Origin: Chloroflexota bacterium
GTDB taxonomy: Bacteria; Chloroflexota; Limnocylindria; Limnocylindrales; CSP1-4
Assembly (NCBI GenBank): GCA_021777365.1
Contig: JAJYDP010000374.1
Coordinates: 1-5,466, forward strand
Direction of reading: 5' to 3'
DNA length: 5,466 bases
A program made the translations under genes and the position numbers. Numbering within the stretch: position 1 is the first letter of the stretch; every line of letters begins with the position of its first letter. This document shows, in pieces, positions 1-5,239 of the stretch. The notes under the pieces are model-generated. The model saw nothing but the letters and a program-made list of their open reading frames with translations, was not told the origin of the DNA and made no database searches.

Positions 1-1593
1 GAGCATGGGCCTCGGGCCCGGGCCGGCGGCCTGGAGGCCGGAGGCATCGAGCCCGGCGGTGGCGTTGCCGGGCCCGGTGCCGACAACCAGCCCCGGGGTG
101 GCGTTGCCGGGCCCGGTGCCGGCAACCAGCCCCGGGGCGCCGATGCCGGGCCAGAGGCCGACAACCAGCCCCGGGGTGCCGATGCGGGGCCTGAGGCCGA
201 TAACCAGCCCGGCGGCCCCGGGCCTGGCCCCACGCTGCCCGAGGTGCAGGCCGCGTTCGCGGAGATGGTGGCGGCGCGGCGCCCCGCGGCACGCATCGAC
301 CGGCTGGTCGCGCTCCTCGACCTGCTCGATCCCCTGGGCGCCATGTACGTGGTGAAGGTACTCAGTGGAGACCTGCGGATCGGCCTCCGGGGAGGGCTGC
401 TGGAGGCGGCGATCGCCGCAGCGTTCGGACGGCCGCTCGAGGACGTGCAGCGCGCGATGATGGCGAGCGGGGACGTCGGGGAGGTCGCGGTCCTGGCGCG
501 CGAGGACCGTCTCGCCGAGGCGCGCCCGGCGCTGTTCCGGCCGCTGCTCCCGATGCTTGCCTCGCCGGCCGGGGATGCGGCGGAGATCGCGGATCGGCTG
601 GGGCCGCCACTCTGGGCCGAGGACAAGTACGACGGGATCCGGGCGCAGCTCCACAAGCTCGGGAGCGACGTGCGGATCTTCAGCCGGGACCTGCACGACA
701 TCACCGGCCAGTTCCCCGAGGTTGCCGACGCGGCACGGGCGATGCCCTGGGATGGCATCCTCGACGGTGAGCTGCTGGCGATGGAGGAGGGACGGATCCT
801 GCCCTTCGCGCGGCTGCAGAATCGGCTCGGGCGCACGGCCCCGGGTCCCGAGGTGCTCGCCGCCGTGCCAGCCGGCTACGTCGTCTTCGACGCGATCGCG
901 CTGTCGGAGGGCGAGCCGGCACCCCGCGACGTCCGCTCGCTGTCCGTGGCCGGGTCCGTCTCTCGCGAGGTCCGGCCGCTGCTCGGGCTGCCGCTCGCCG
1001 AGCGCCGCACGCGCCTCGAATCGCTGGCCCTGCCCGATCGGATCATCCTCGGTCGTCTCGAGCACCCGGTCTCGGCGGTTGAGCTCGATGCCGCGTTCGA
1101 CGCGGCGCGGTCCCGCGGCAACGAGGGGCTGGTGGTCAAGGATCCCGCGAGCGGGTACACGCCGGGGCGCCGGGGCCTCGCATGGCTGAAGCTCAAGAAG
1201 GCGCTGGCCACGCTGGACTGCGTCGTGGTGGGCGTCGAGGTCGGGCACGGCAAGCGGCATGGCGTCCTGTCGGACTACACGTTCGCCGTGCGCGACGACC
1301 GGCCCGGCCGGGAAGGCCAGCTCGTCACCGTCGGCAAGGCCTACAGCGGGCTCACCGACCGGGAGATCGCGGAGATGACGCGCTGGTTCGAGGCGCACAC
1401 ACTGCGGCGGATGGGCCGGTACCGGCTGGTGGAGCCGACCGTGGTGGTCGAGGTGGCCTTCGATCGAGTACAGCCCTCGGCGCGGCACGCCTCCGGGTTC
1501 GCCATGCGGTTCCCGCGCATTGCGCGGCTGCGACCCGACAAGCAGCCGTCGGAGGCCGACTCGCTCTCGGCGGTGGCGGCGCTGGCCCGCTGA
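1..1593 (+). CDS. ATP-dependent DNA ligase, 5'-partial
   Basis: This enzyme seals DNA nicks using ATP, through an enzyme-lysyl-AMP intermediate. The frame is open from base 1, so the true start lies outside the window; the GTG at 244 is only an internal possible start. Counting window codons, residues 20-71 are a four-copy 13-residue repeat, and about 76-200 are the end of the N-terminal DNA-binding domain (VKVLSGDLRIGLRGG at about 118-132). The adenylation domain follows: motif I KYDGIR with nucleophile Lys209, motif III LDGELLA (Asp255, Glu257), IIIa YVVFDAI (about 293-299), IV EGLVVKD (375-381) and V WLKLKK (395-400). An OB-fold domain ends with the motif VI-like MRFPRIARLR (502-511). All catalytic motifs are intact. 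The arrangement matches archaeal/eukaryotic ligase I-type enzymes and bacterial relatives such as mycobacterial LigB; it is not the NAD-dependent LigA. No operon partner is visible. The repeat sits within the N-terminal domain and is odd for the family. Confidence 0.95.
   Translation, partial: EHGPRARAGGLEAGGIEPGGGVAGPGADNQPRGGVAGPGAGNQPRGADAGPEADNQPRGADAGPEADNQPGGPGPGPTLPEVQAAFAEMVAARRPAARIDRLVALLDLLDPLGAMYVVKVLSGDLRIGLRGGLLEAAIAAAFGRPLEDVQRAMMASGDVGEVAVLAREDRLAEARPALFRPLLPMLASPAGDAAEIADRLGPPLWAEDKYDGIRAQLHKLGSDVRIFSRDLHDITGQFPEVADAARAMPWDGILDGELLAMEEGRILPFARLQNRLGRTAPGPEVLAAVPAGYVVFDAIALSEGEPAPRDVRSLSVAGSVSREVRPLLGLPLAERRTRLESLALPDRIILGRLEHPVSAVELDAAFDAARSRGNEGLVVKDPASGYTPGRRGLAWLKLKKALATLDCVVVGVEVGHGKRHGVLSDYTFAVRDDRPGREGQLVTVGKAYSGLTDREIAEMTRWFEAHTLRRMGRYRLVEPTVVVEVAFDRVQPSARHASGFAMRFPRIARLRPDKQPSEADSLSAVAALAR
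58..213 (+). repeat. 39-bp in-frame tandem repeat, four copies, inside the ligase gene
   Basis: Four adjacent 39-bp units (58-96, 97-135, 136-174, 175-213) encode 13-residue repeats in the ligase frame: GGVAGPGADNQPR, GGVAGPGAGNQPR, GADAGPEADNQPR and GADAGPEADNQPG. Copies 1 and 2 are nearly identical, as are copies 3 and 4, which suggests repeated duplication. The peptide is rich in Gly, Ala and Pro and is probably a disordered linker. It precedes the helix starting TLPEVQAAFAEM, so it appears to lengthen a loop in the N-terminal DNA-binding domain. Because the unit is a multiple of three, copy number can change without breaking the frame. Confidence 0.9.
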
Positions 1594-1607
1594 ACGGGCG
1601 CGTCCGA

Positions 1608-1625
1608 TCGGCCGCCGCCGGCCGA
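1608..1625 (+). terminator. possible GC hairpin after the ligase stop
   Basis: TCGGCCG and CGGCCGA can pair as a 7-bp stem around a CCGC loop, 14 nt after the ligase stop codon. There is no T-tract after it, so it is not a canonical intrinsic terminator. In sequence this GC-rich such a stem may also arise by chance. Confidence 0.3.
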
Positions 1626-1873
1626 AGAACCCTCTCCGATCGGGCGAGGAGCCGGCGGGCCGAGCCGGCGCCGCGGAGCGTTGTCTGCTATTGCACGCCA
1701 GGAGAGCTGTACGCGGTCGCGGGGCATGCGGAGGGGCGGGTCCGAGGGTCTCGGCCGCCCGTTCGTGCGGCAACTCGGCCGTATGGGGACCGCGGACGCT
1801 CACGCCGGGGCACGGCCGGACACGCAGGGCTCGCGTTGTGTCCAATAGCGACGATCGGCGAAGATGACCGGCT

Positions 1874-2011
1874 GATGCACGGCAGGCGTGCGACAGCGGA
1901 TCCGGGTCGTGGTGGCCGGCCAATGCACGGCGGGCGTGCATCAGCCATGCACCGCCACGTACCCGCCGATGCCCAGCCAGCGTGCGACAGCCACGGTGCG
2001 GCAGAGCGCAC
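1874..2011. repeat. degenerate 46-48 bp repeats with GCAC/GTGC inverted repeats
   Basis: Three related segments begin at about 1874, 1922 and 1968. The shared pattern is ATGCACGGC-n-GGCGTGC followed by a CAG. The ten-mer CGTGCGACAG occurs at 1887-1896 and again at 1981-1990. The middle copy holds a perfect inverted repeat, ATGCACG (1923-1929), 5 bp, CGTGCAT (1935-1941), followed after another 5 bp by ATGCAC (1947-1952), so alternating half-sites start every 12 bp. A further inverted repeat is GTGCG (1996-2000) and CGCAC (2007-2011). The region ends 64 bp before the start of the next gene, so it could be a regulator-binding array or a decayed minisatellite. Confidence 0.55.
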
Positions 2012-2062
2012 GCGGCCGGTGCCGGACGAGTACAGAGGGTTCCCCGCGGCTGCCTCGCACGC

Positions 2063-2068
2063 CATACT
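2063..2068 (+). promoter_or_regulatory. candidate -10 element for a leaderless transcript
   Basis: CATACT matches four of six positions of TATAAT. Its last base lies 7 nt before the ATG at 2076, so transcription would start at about that ATG. No Shine-Dalgarno-like sequence stands at the usual distance; an AGAGGG at about 2034-2039 is too far upstream. No convincing -35 element is visible. This is inference from spacing. Confidence 0.3.
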
Positions 2069-2075
2069 GCAACGC

Positions 2076-2654
2076 ATGGCACACCTGGTCTTCGGCTACG
2101 GTGAACCCCATCCGCAGTTCCAGTCGGAGCTGGCCGCCGCGAAGGTGCGCCGGCTCGTCTGCTGCACCGACGCGTTCGTGGTCCGCGGCACGCTCCAGGC
2201 CCAGGTCCGGCGGCTCACGGACGCCCTCAACAACCCGGCAGAGCCATTCCTGGTGCTGGAGGACGTCACGTTCGAGGCCCACGGGTCGGGCACGCTCGTC
2301 CAGACCGCCGCGTTCGCCCAGGTGAACCTGTCGACGGTGCTCTTCGCCTACGAGCTCGACGACGAGACGAGCACCCCGCCCGAGCTGCGCACCGTCAAGG
2401 TCACGCAGCGGGCGATGGTCAGCATCCCTCCGTTCCGCCTCGTGGGTGACATCCACCTGCTCCCCGAGCGCAGCCTCCGCCAGGCGCTGGAGGAACTGCT
2501 CGGCCAGTTCGTGCCCCTGACCAGCGCGACGTTCCAGTCCGAATCGCTCGGCGTGCCGGAGACAGGGGTCGCGATGCTCGCCTTCAACCACGCCCGCTCG
2601 CAGATCCTCGCACCGTACGAAGAGGAGACGGCCGACTCGGGCGCCGGGAGCTGA
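2076..2654 (+). CDS. unrecognised 192-aa protein with two similar halves
   Basis: I do not recognise a named family with confidence; from memory it recalls small domains of unknown function in Chloroflexota such as DUF6812. It has no signal peptide, membrane segment or obvious catalytic motif, and is probably a soluble mixed alpha/beta protein. Two halves look alike. Residues about 33-94 read AFVVRGTLQ, then RRLTDALN, then EPFLVLEDVTFEAHG, and end FAYEL. Residues about 119-183 read PFRLVGDIH, then RSLRQALEE, then QFVPLTSATFQSESLG, and end APYEE. A linker rich in acidic residues, Thr and Pro (94-106) joins them. The ATG at 2076 is chosen because upstream codons are low-complexity and a possible -10 element sits just before it. 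The last eight codons, from Thr185, lie in the first copy of a 44-bp repeat, so the tail TADSGAGS may be a recent addition. The gene converges on the rhodanese gene. Confidence 0.75.
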   Translation: MAHLVFGYGEPHPQFQSELAAAKVRRLVCCTDAFVVRGTLQAQVRRLTDALNNPAEPFLVLEDVTFEAHGSGTLVQTAAFAQVNLSTVLFAYELDDETSTPPELRTVKVTQRAMVSIPPFRLVGDIHLLPERSLRQALEELLGQFVPLTSATFQSESLGVPETGVAMLAFNHARSQILAPYEEETADSGAGS

Positions 2655-2764
2655 TCACCGGCGATGACCGGCGATGGCGGAACGGCCGACTCGGGCGCCG
2701 GGAGCTGATCACCGGCGATGGCGGAACGGCCGACTCGGGCGCCGGGAGCTGATCCCCGGCGGCG
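2628..2764. repeat. 44-bp tandem repeat, three copies, overlapping the end of gene 2
   Basis: Copies begin at 2628, 2682 and 2726, each with ACGGCCGACTCGGGCGCCGG and continuing through GAGCTGATC. Copy 1 is 10 bp longer because ACCGGCGATG is doubled (2657-2666 and 2667-2676). Copy 1 encodes the last eight residues and the TGA (2652-2654) of gene 2; the other two are non-coding. Each copy can fold: CGCCGG pairs with CCGGCG in copies 1 (2642-2647 with 2658-2663) and 2 (2696-2701 with 2712-2717), and copy 3 has a 7-bp stem (2740-2746 with 2755-2761). The array lies between convergent genes and could slow or end transcription from both sides, though there is no T-tract. Confidence 0.85.
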
Positions 2765-2781
2765 CATCGAGCGCCGGCGTC

Positions 2782-2831
2782 CTCAGCGGTTGCGCGGGCG
2801 ATCCATCTCAGCGGTTGAGCGGCAGATCCAT
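2782..2831. repeat. 25-bp tandem duplication of the rhodanese gene's 3' end
   Basis: The 25-bp segments 2782-2806 and 2807-2831 match at 22 of 25 positions; both start CTCAGCGGTTG and end GATCCAT. Read on the minus strand, the right copy encodes the last seven residues MDLPLNR and the stop of the rhodanese-like gene. The left copy, beyond the stop, would encode MDRPRNR and a second stop in a shifted frame. Confidence 0.8.
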
Positions 2832-3650
2832 GCGGGCGCTCCACTCGGCCCAGCCCGCGTCGTACACCCCGACATCCGGGTAGCCGAGCAGCGTCAGCGC
2901 GAAGGCGACCTTGGACGCGCCGATCCCGCTGCCGTCGTAGACGAGCACCCGCCGATCCCGCGAGACGCCTGCGCGCTGGAAGATCCCGGCGAGCTGTTCG
3001 GCCGACAGGAAGTGCTGCCCGTCGCCCGCGGTGAGCAGGACGGCCGGGACGTTCACTGCGCCGGGGAGGCGACCCAGGCGACCCGAGTCTCCCTGCTGAC
3101 CGGCGAAGTCGGCCGGGCTCCGCGCATCGACCACGTCCACGTTGTTCGACCCGATGAGGTCGCGCACGTCGGCGGTGGACAGCCGCCGGCGGGGCTCCAG
3201 CCGCGGGGTGAACGTGGCGGGCTCGGCCTGCAGCTGCGCCGTGCTGGACGGCCGGCCGCTGGCCACCCACGCGGGCCAGCCGCCGTCGAGGACGCGCACC
3301 GCGTCGAACCCGTAGGTCTGGAGGCTCCACCACACGCGGCTCGCGTAGAGGCCGCCCGTGTCGTCGTAGCAGACGACCGTCATGCCGTCGCCGACCCCCG
3401 CCCGGGACATGGCCGCGGCGAATCGGTCGGGGCCGGCCAGCTGCAGGGGGGTGGGATCGTCCGGGTCGGCCAGGTCCGTCATCCAGTCCATGAAGACGGC
3501 TCCCGGGATGTGCCGCTCGGCGAAGAGCTGGCGGGCGGTGAGGTCCGCGCGCCAGCGGCAGTCCAGGATGCGCACCGACGAACGGGAGACCTGTTCCGCC
3601 ACCCAGTCGATCGTGGCGAGCAGCTCCGGCCGGGCGAAGGATGCGGGCAT
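2808..3650 (-). CDS. tandem-domain rhodanese-like protein (sulfurtransferase family), catalytic Cys replaced
   Basis: The family (thiosulfate or 3-mercaptopyruvate sulfurtransferases) moves sulfur from a donor to an acceptor through a cysteine persulfide. This 280-aa protein has the usual two-domain length and no signal peptide. The N-terminal domain (about 5-140) shows ILDCRW, HIPGAVFMDW, VVCYDDTGGLYASRVWW and VLDGGWPAW. The C-terminal domain (about 155-280) shows VVDARSPADF, RLPGAVNVP, VLVYDGSGIGAS and DAGWAEWS. In active enzymes the C-terminal loop reads like CGSGVTA; here the Cys position is Asp239 (codon 2936-2934). The N-terminal counterpart is also Asp, as is normal there. The only cysteines I see are Cys31 and Cys94, neither at a catalytic position, so classical sulfurtransferase activity is doubtful. 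I chose the ATG at 3650 because a -10-like TATGAT ends 7 nt before it. The ATG at 3662 (adding four residues, 284 aa) would overlap that element but is the longer alternative. The gene is divergent from the aminotransferase-like gene. Confidence 0.9.
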   Translation of the reverse strand: MPASFARPELLATIDWVAEQVSRSSVRILDCRWRADLTARQLFAERHIPGAVFMDWMTDLADPDDPTPLQLAGPDRFAAAMSRAGVGDGMTVVCYDDTGGLYASRVWWSLQTYGFDAVRVLDGGWPAWVASGRPSSTAQLQAEPATFTPRLEPRRRLSTADVRDLIGSNNVDVVDARSPADFAGQQGDSGRLGRLPGAVNVPAVLLTAGDGQHFLSAEQLAGIFQRAGVSRDRRVLVYDGSGIGASKVAFALTLLGYPDVGVYDAGWAEWSARMDLPLNR

Positions 3651-3656
3651 CGCCGG

Positions 3657-3663
3657 TATCATA
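3657..3663. promoter_or_regulatory. candidate symmetric -10 element serving two divergent genes
   Basis: The heptamer TATCATA gives TATCAT on the plus strand (3657-3662) and TATGAT on the minus strand (3663-3658), each five of six matches to TATAAT. With standard spacing the plus start would be near 3669, just before the ATG at 3671, and the minus start near 3651, just before the ATG at 3650. Both transcripts would then be essentially leaderless, which fits the lack of ribosome-binding sites. I see no good -35 hexamer for either direction. Divergent transcription from symmetric -10 elements is known in bacteria; its use here is inferred. Confidence 0.5.
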
Positions 3664-3670
3664 GCGGCCC

Positions 3671-5074
3671 ATGGATCGGCCGGACCCCGACGAGCAGGCG
3701 CGGGTCGACGCGGCGCGAGCCCAGCTGCCCGCGCTCGAGGCTTCGATCTACCTCAACACCGGTAGCTCCGGTCCGCTGCCGCTCACGGCCGACGAGGCGC
3801 TGCGCCAGCTCGAGGACTACGAACTGCGATACGGTCGTGCGGGCCACGACGCGTACGAGGAGCTCCTGGCGCGGATGGCCGAGTGCCGGGCCGCGGTCGC
3901 CGCCGTGCTGCACGCGTCCCCCGACTCGGTCGCGCTCACGCGCTCGACCACCGACGGGCTGAACGCCGCGGCCTGGTCGATCGACTGGCGACCCGGTGAC
4001 GAGGTCGTCACGACATCGCTCGAGCACCGCGGCCTGCTGGCGCCCCTGGCCGCCCTGGCGGAGCGCGGGGTGGCGGTGCGGGTGGCCGATGTCGGGGACG
4101 GCGGTGACGCCGACGCGACGCTGGCGGCGATCGAAAGCGAGCTCTCGCCCCGCACCCGGCTGGTGGCCGCCTCGCACGTCTCGTGGATCACCGGTGCGGT
4201 CCTCCCCGTCGCGCGCATCGCGGCGCTGGCGCGGGGGGCAGGAGCCTGGAGCGCGATCGACGGTGCCCAGTCTGCCGGCGCGATCGACGTGGATCCGGCG
4301 GCCATCGGGGCGGACTTCTACGCGATCCCCGCGCAGAAGTGGATGCTCGGACCGGAGGGGATGGGCGCACTCTGGGCGTCGGAGCGCGCCATCCGGGACG
4401 CGCGCCAGCCGTACGCCGGGTGGTGGACCACCGATGAGGCCACCGCCCACGGTGCGCCGGTGGACGGGCCGTCCGGGGCTGGCGGATCCCCTGGGGGTCG
4501 CGTCGATCCGCCGGGGGCCACCGGATCCCCCGGGGCCAGCGGATCGTCCGGGGCCGGCGGGTCCCTTGGGGCCGGCACCGATCGGCCGGGGGCCGGCCCG
4601 CATCTCGCGGGGCATGGACCGCTCGCCCTGCGACCGTGGCCGGACGCGCGCCGCTTCGACACCACCGGCTTCCACCGCCCGTCGGTGGCCGCCTTCGGGC
4701 GGAGCACGGGCTGGCTGGCGATGCATGTCGGGCTGCCGTGGATGTACAGCCGCGGGCCGAGGCTGGCCGGCATGGTCGCCGACGGACTGGCGTCGATCCC
4801 GGGCGTGTCCGTGCTCACGCCGCGCGGCAGCATGGCAACCCTGGTCACGTTCCGGGTGGCAGGCTGGACCGCGGAGGAGGCGCTGGACGCCCTGCAGCGA
4901 CGAGTCTTCGCCATCCTCCGCACGGTCCCGGGCATGGACGCGCTGCGCGCAAGCGTGGGCTGGTTCAATTCGGAGGCCGAGCTCGACCGGTTCCTCGAGA
5001 CGGTCGAGGAGGTGGCGCGGCACACCCCGGCCACGTTCCCGCGCCGGGCCGAGCTCACCATCCTCGACCAGTGA
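3671..5074 (+). CDS. class V PLP-dependent aminotransferase / cysteine-desulfurase-like protein
   Basis: This 467-aa protein has the class V aminotransferase fold shared by cysteine desulfurases, isopenicillin-N epimerase-like and EgtE-like lyases. Features in order: IYLNTGSSGPLP (26-37) near the substrate site; STTDG (92-96), PLP phosphate region; TSLEHRG with His119, probably stacking on the PLP ring; SHVSWITGAVLPV (168-180); IDGAQSAG with Asp197 and Gln200; and AQKWMLGPEG with Lys223, the predicted Schiff-base lysine. The C-terminal domain has RRFDTTGFHRPSVAAFGRSTGWLAM and LVTFRVAGW. The NifS/IscS-type catalytic loop cysteine is absent; Cys72 is the only cysteine I see and it is not in that loop. 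The substrate cannot be told from sequence. Residues 272-309 are a Gly-rich repeat insert unusual for the family. The ATG at 3671 lacks a ribosome-binding site but follows a TATCAT, suggesting a leaderless transcript. The divergent rhodanese-like neighbour suggests shared regulation. Confidence 0.9.
   Translation: MDRPDPDEQARVDAARAQLPALEASIYLNTGSSGPLPLTADEALRQLEDYELRYGRAGHDAYEELLARMAECRAAVAAVLHASPDSVALTRSTTDGLNAAAWSIDWRPGDEVVTTSLEHRGLLAPLAALAERGVAVRVADVGDGGDADATLAAIESELSPRTRLVAASHVSWITGAVLPVARIAALARGAGAWSAIDGAQSAGAIDVDPAAIGADFYAIPAQKWMLGPEGMGALWASERAIRDARQPYAGWWTTDEATAHGAPVDGPSGAGGSPGGRVDPPGATGSPGASGSSGAGGSLGAGTDRPGAGPHLAGHGPLALRPWPDARRFDTTGFHRPSVAAFGRSTGWLAMHVGLPWMYSRGPRLAGMVADGLASIPGVSVLTPRGSMATLVTFRVAGWTAEEALDALQRRVFAILRTVPGMDALRASVGWFNSEAELDRFLETVEEVARHTPATFPRRAELTILDQ
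4484..4597 (+). repeat. 18/21-bp in-frame repeats encoding a Gly-X-Y-like insert
   Basis: Six units lie inside the aminotransferase-like gene: 4484-4501 (GSPGGR), 4502-4522 (VDPPGAT), 4523-4540 (GSPGAS), 4541-4558 (GSSGAG), 4559-4576 (GSLGAG) and 4577-4597 (TDRPGAG). Most 18-bp units follow a GGATCC-n-CGGGGCC theme. Units 3-5 read GSPGASGSSGAGGSLGAG, with Gly at every third residue as in collagen-like peptides. The insert lies between PYAGWW (248-252) and LRPWPDARRF (320-329), which I expect to be separated by only a short loop, so it is probably a surface-exposed flexible segment. Confidence 0.85.
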
Positions 5075-5139
5075 GCACCCCGCGAGGTTGAGCACCCCGC
5101 GAGGTTGAGCACCCCGCGAGGTTGAGCGCCCCGCCCCGC
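5072..5139. repeat. 17-bp tandem repeat starting at the aminotransferase stop codon
   Basis: Three perfect copies of TGAGCACCCCGCGAGGT (5072-5088, 5089-5105, 5106-5122) are followed by a diverged copy, TGAGCGCCCCGCCCCGC (5123-5139), and another TGAGCG start at 5140. The first TGA is the stop codon of the upstream gene. As 17 is not a multiple of three, successive TGAs fall in all three frames. The core CCCCGCGAGG is a near-palindrome with one mismatched pair. Confidence 0.9.
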
Positions 5140-5160
5140 TGAGCGCAGTGCGCCACCGAG

Positions 5161-5174
5161 CGGGTCGCGACCCG
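5161..5174. other. 14-bp perfect palindrome upstream of the tRNA
   Basis: CGGGTCGCGACCCG is fully self-complementary and lies 65 bp before the tRNA gene. A second small palindrome, GCGCAGTGCGC, lies at 5143-5153. Either could bind a regulator or be chance in GC-rich DNA. Confidence 0.3.
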
Positions 5175-5223
5175 GGTGTGGGACCGCGGGCCGCGACCAT
5201 GCCGATCGAGTTCGCGGGCGGGG

Positions 5224-5229
5224 TATCCT
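5224..5229 (+). promoter_or_regulatory. candidate -10 element for the tRNA gene
   Basis: TATCCT matches four of six bases of TATAAT. At standard spacing transcription would start near 5236, four bases before the mature tRNA 5' end. I do not see a convincing -35 element. Confidence 0.35.
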
Positions 5230-5239
5230 CGTCCGGGCC

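Larger units (their letters stand above)
1594..2075. other. 482-bp spacer without a credible gene
   Basis: The open frames here read as low-complexity Arg/Ala/Pro/Ser strings typical of GC-rich shadows, and none has recognisable motifs. The spacer holds a possible GC hairpin after the ligase stop (1608-1625), a cluster of GCAC/GTGC inverted repeats (about 1874-2011), and a weak -10-like element before the next gene. Two slightly AT-richer spots share GCGTTGT (1678-1684 and about 1832-1838) and carry CTATTG and its complement CAATAG nearby. I see no function for these. Confidence 0.6.

Noticed and set aside
5..355. Plus-strand frame over the first repeat region
   Set aside because: It is the repeat read in another frame (PTTSPG-type peptides). 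The ligase frame continues into conserved domain sequence.
1182..2075. Upstream in-frame extension of gene 2 over the ligase end and spacer
   Set aside because: It overlaps the conserved ligase C-terminus and reads as Arg/Gly/Ala-rich noise until the ATG at 2076.
1688..2077. Minus-strand frame of about 129 codons in the spacer
   Set aside because: There is no recognisable motif, its composition is that of a shadow, and it runs through the degenerate inverted repeats.
2584..3672. Second minus-strand frame over the rhodanese region (about 362 codons)
   Set aside because: It lacks motifs, and the overlapping minus-strand frame has clear rhodanese signatures.
5072..5139. CRISPR array
   Set aside because: The 17-bp units are directly adjacent with no spacers, and no cas gene is present. 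The 44-bp array at 2628-2764 fails for the same reason.
3659..5200. Long minus-strand open frame (about 513 codons) opposite the aminotransferase-like gene
   Set aside because: Its translation is low-complexity Arg/Gly/Pro sequence, while the plus strand has clear PLP-enzyme motifs. It is a GC-rich shadow.
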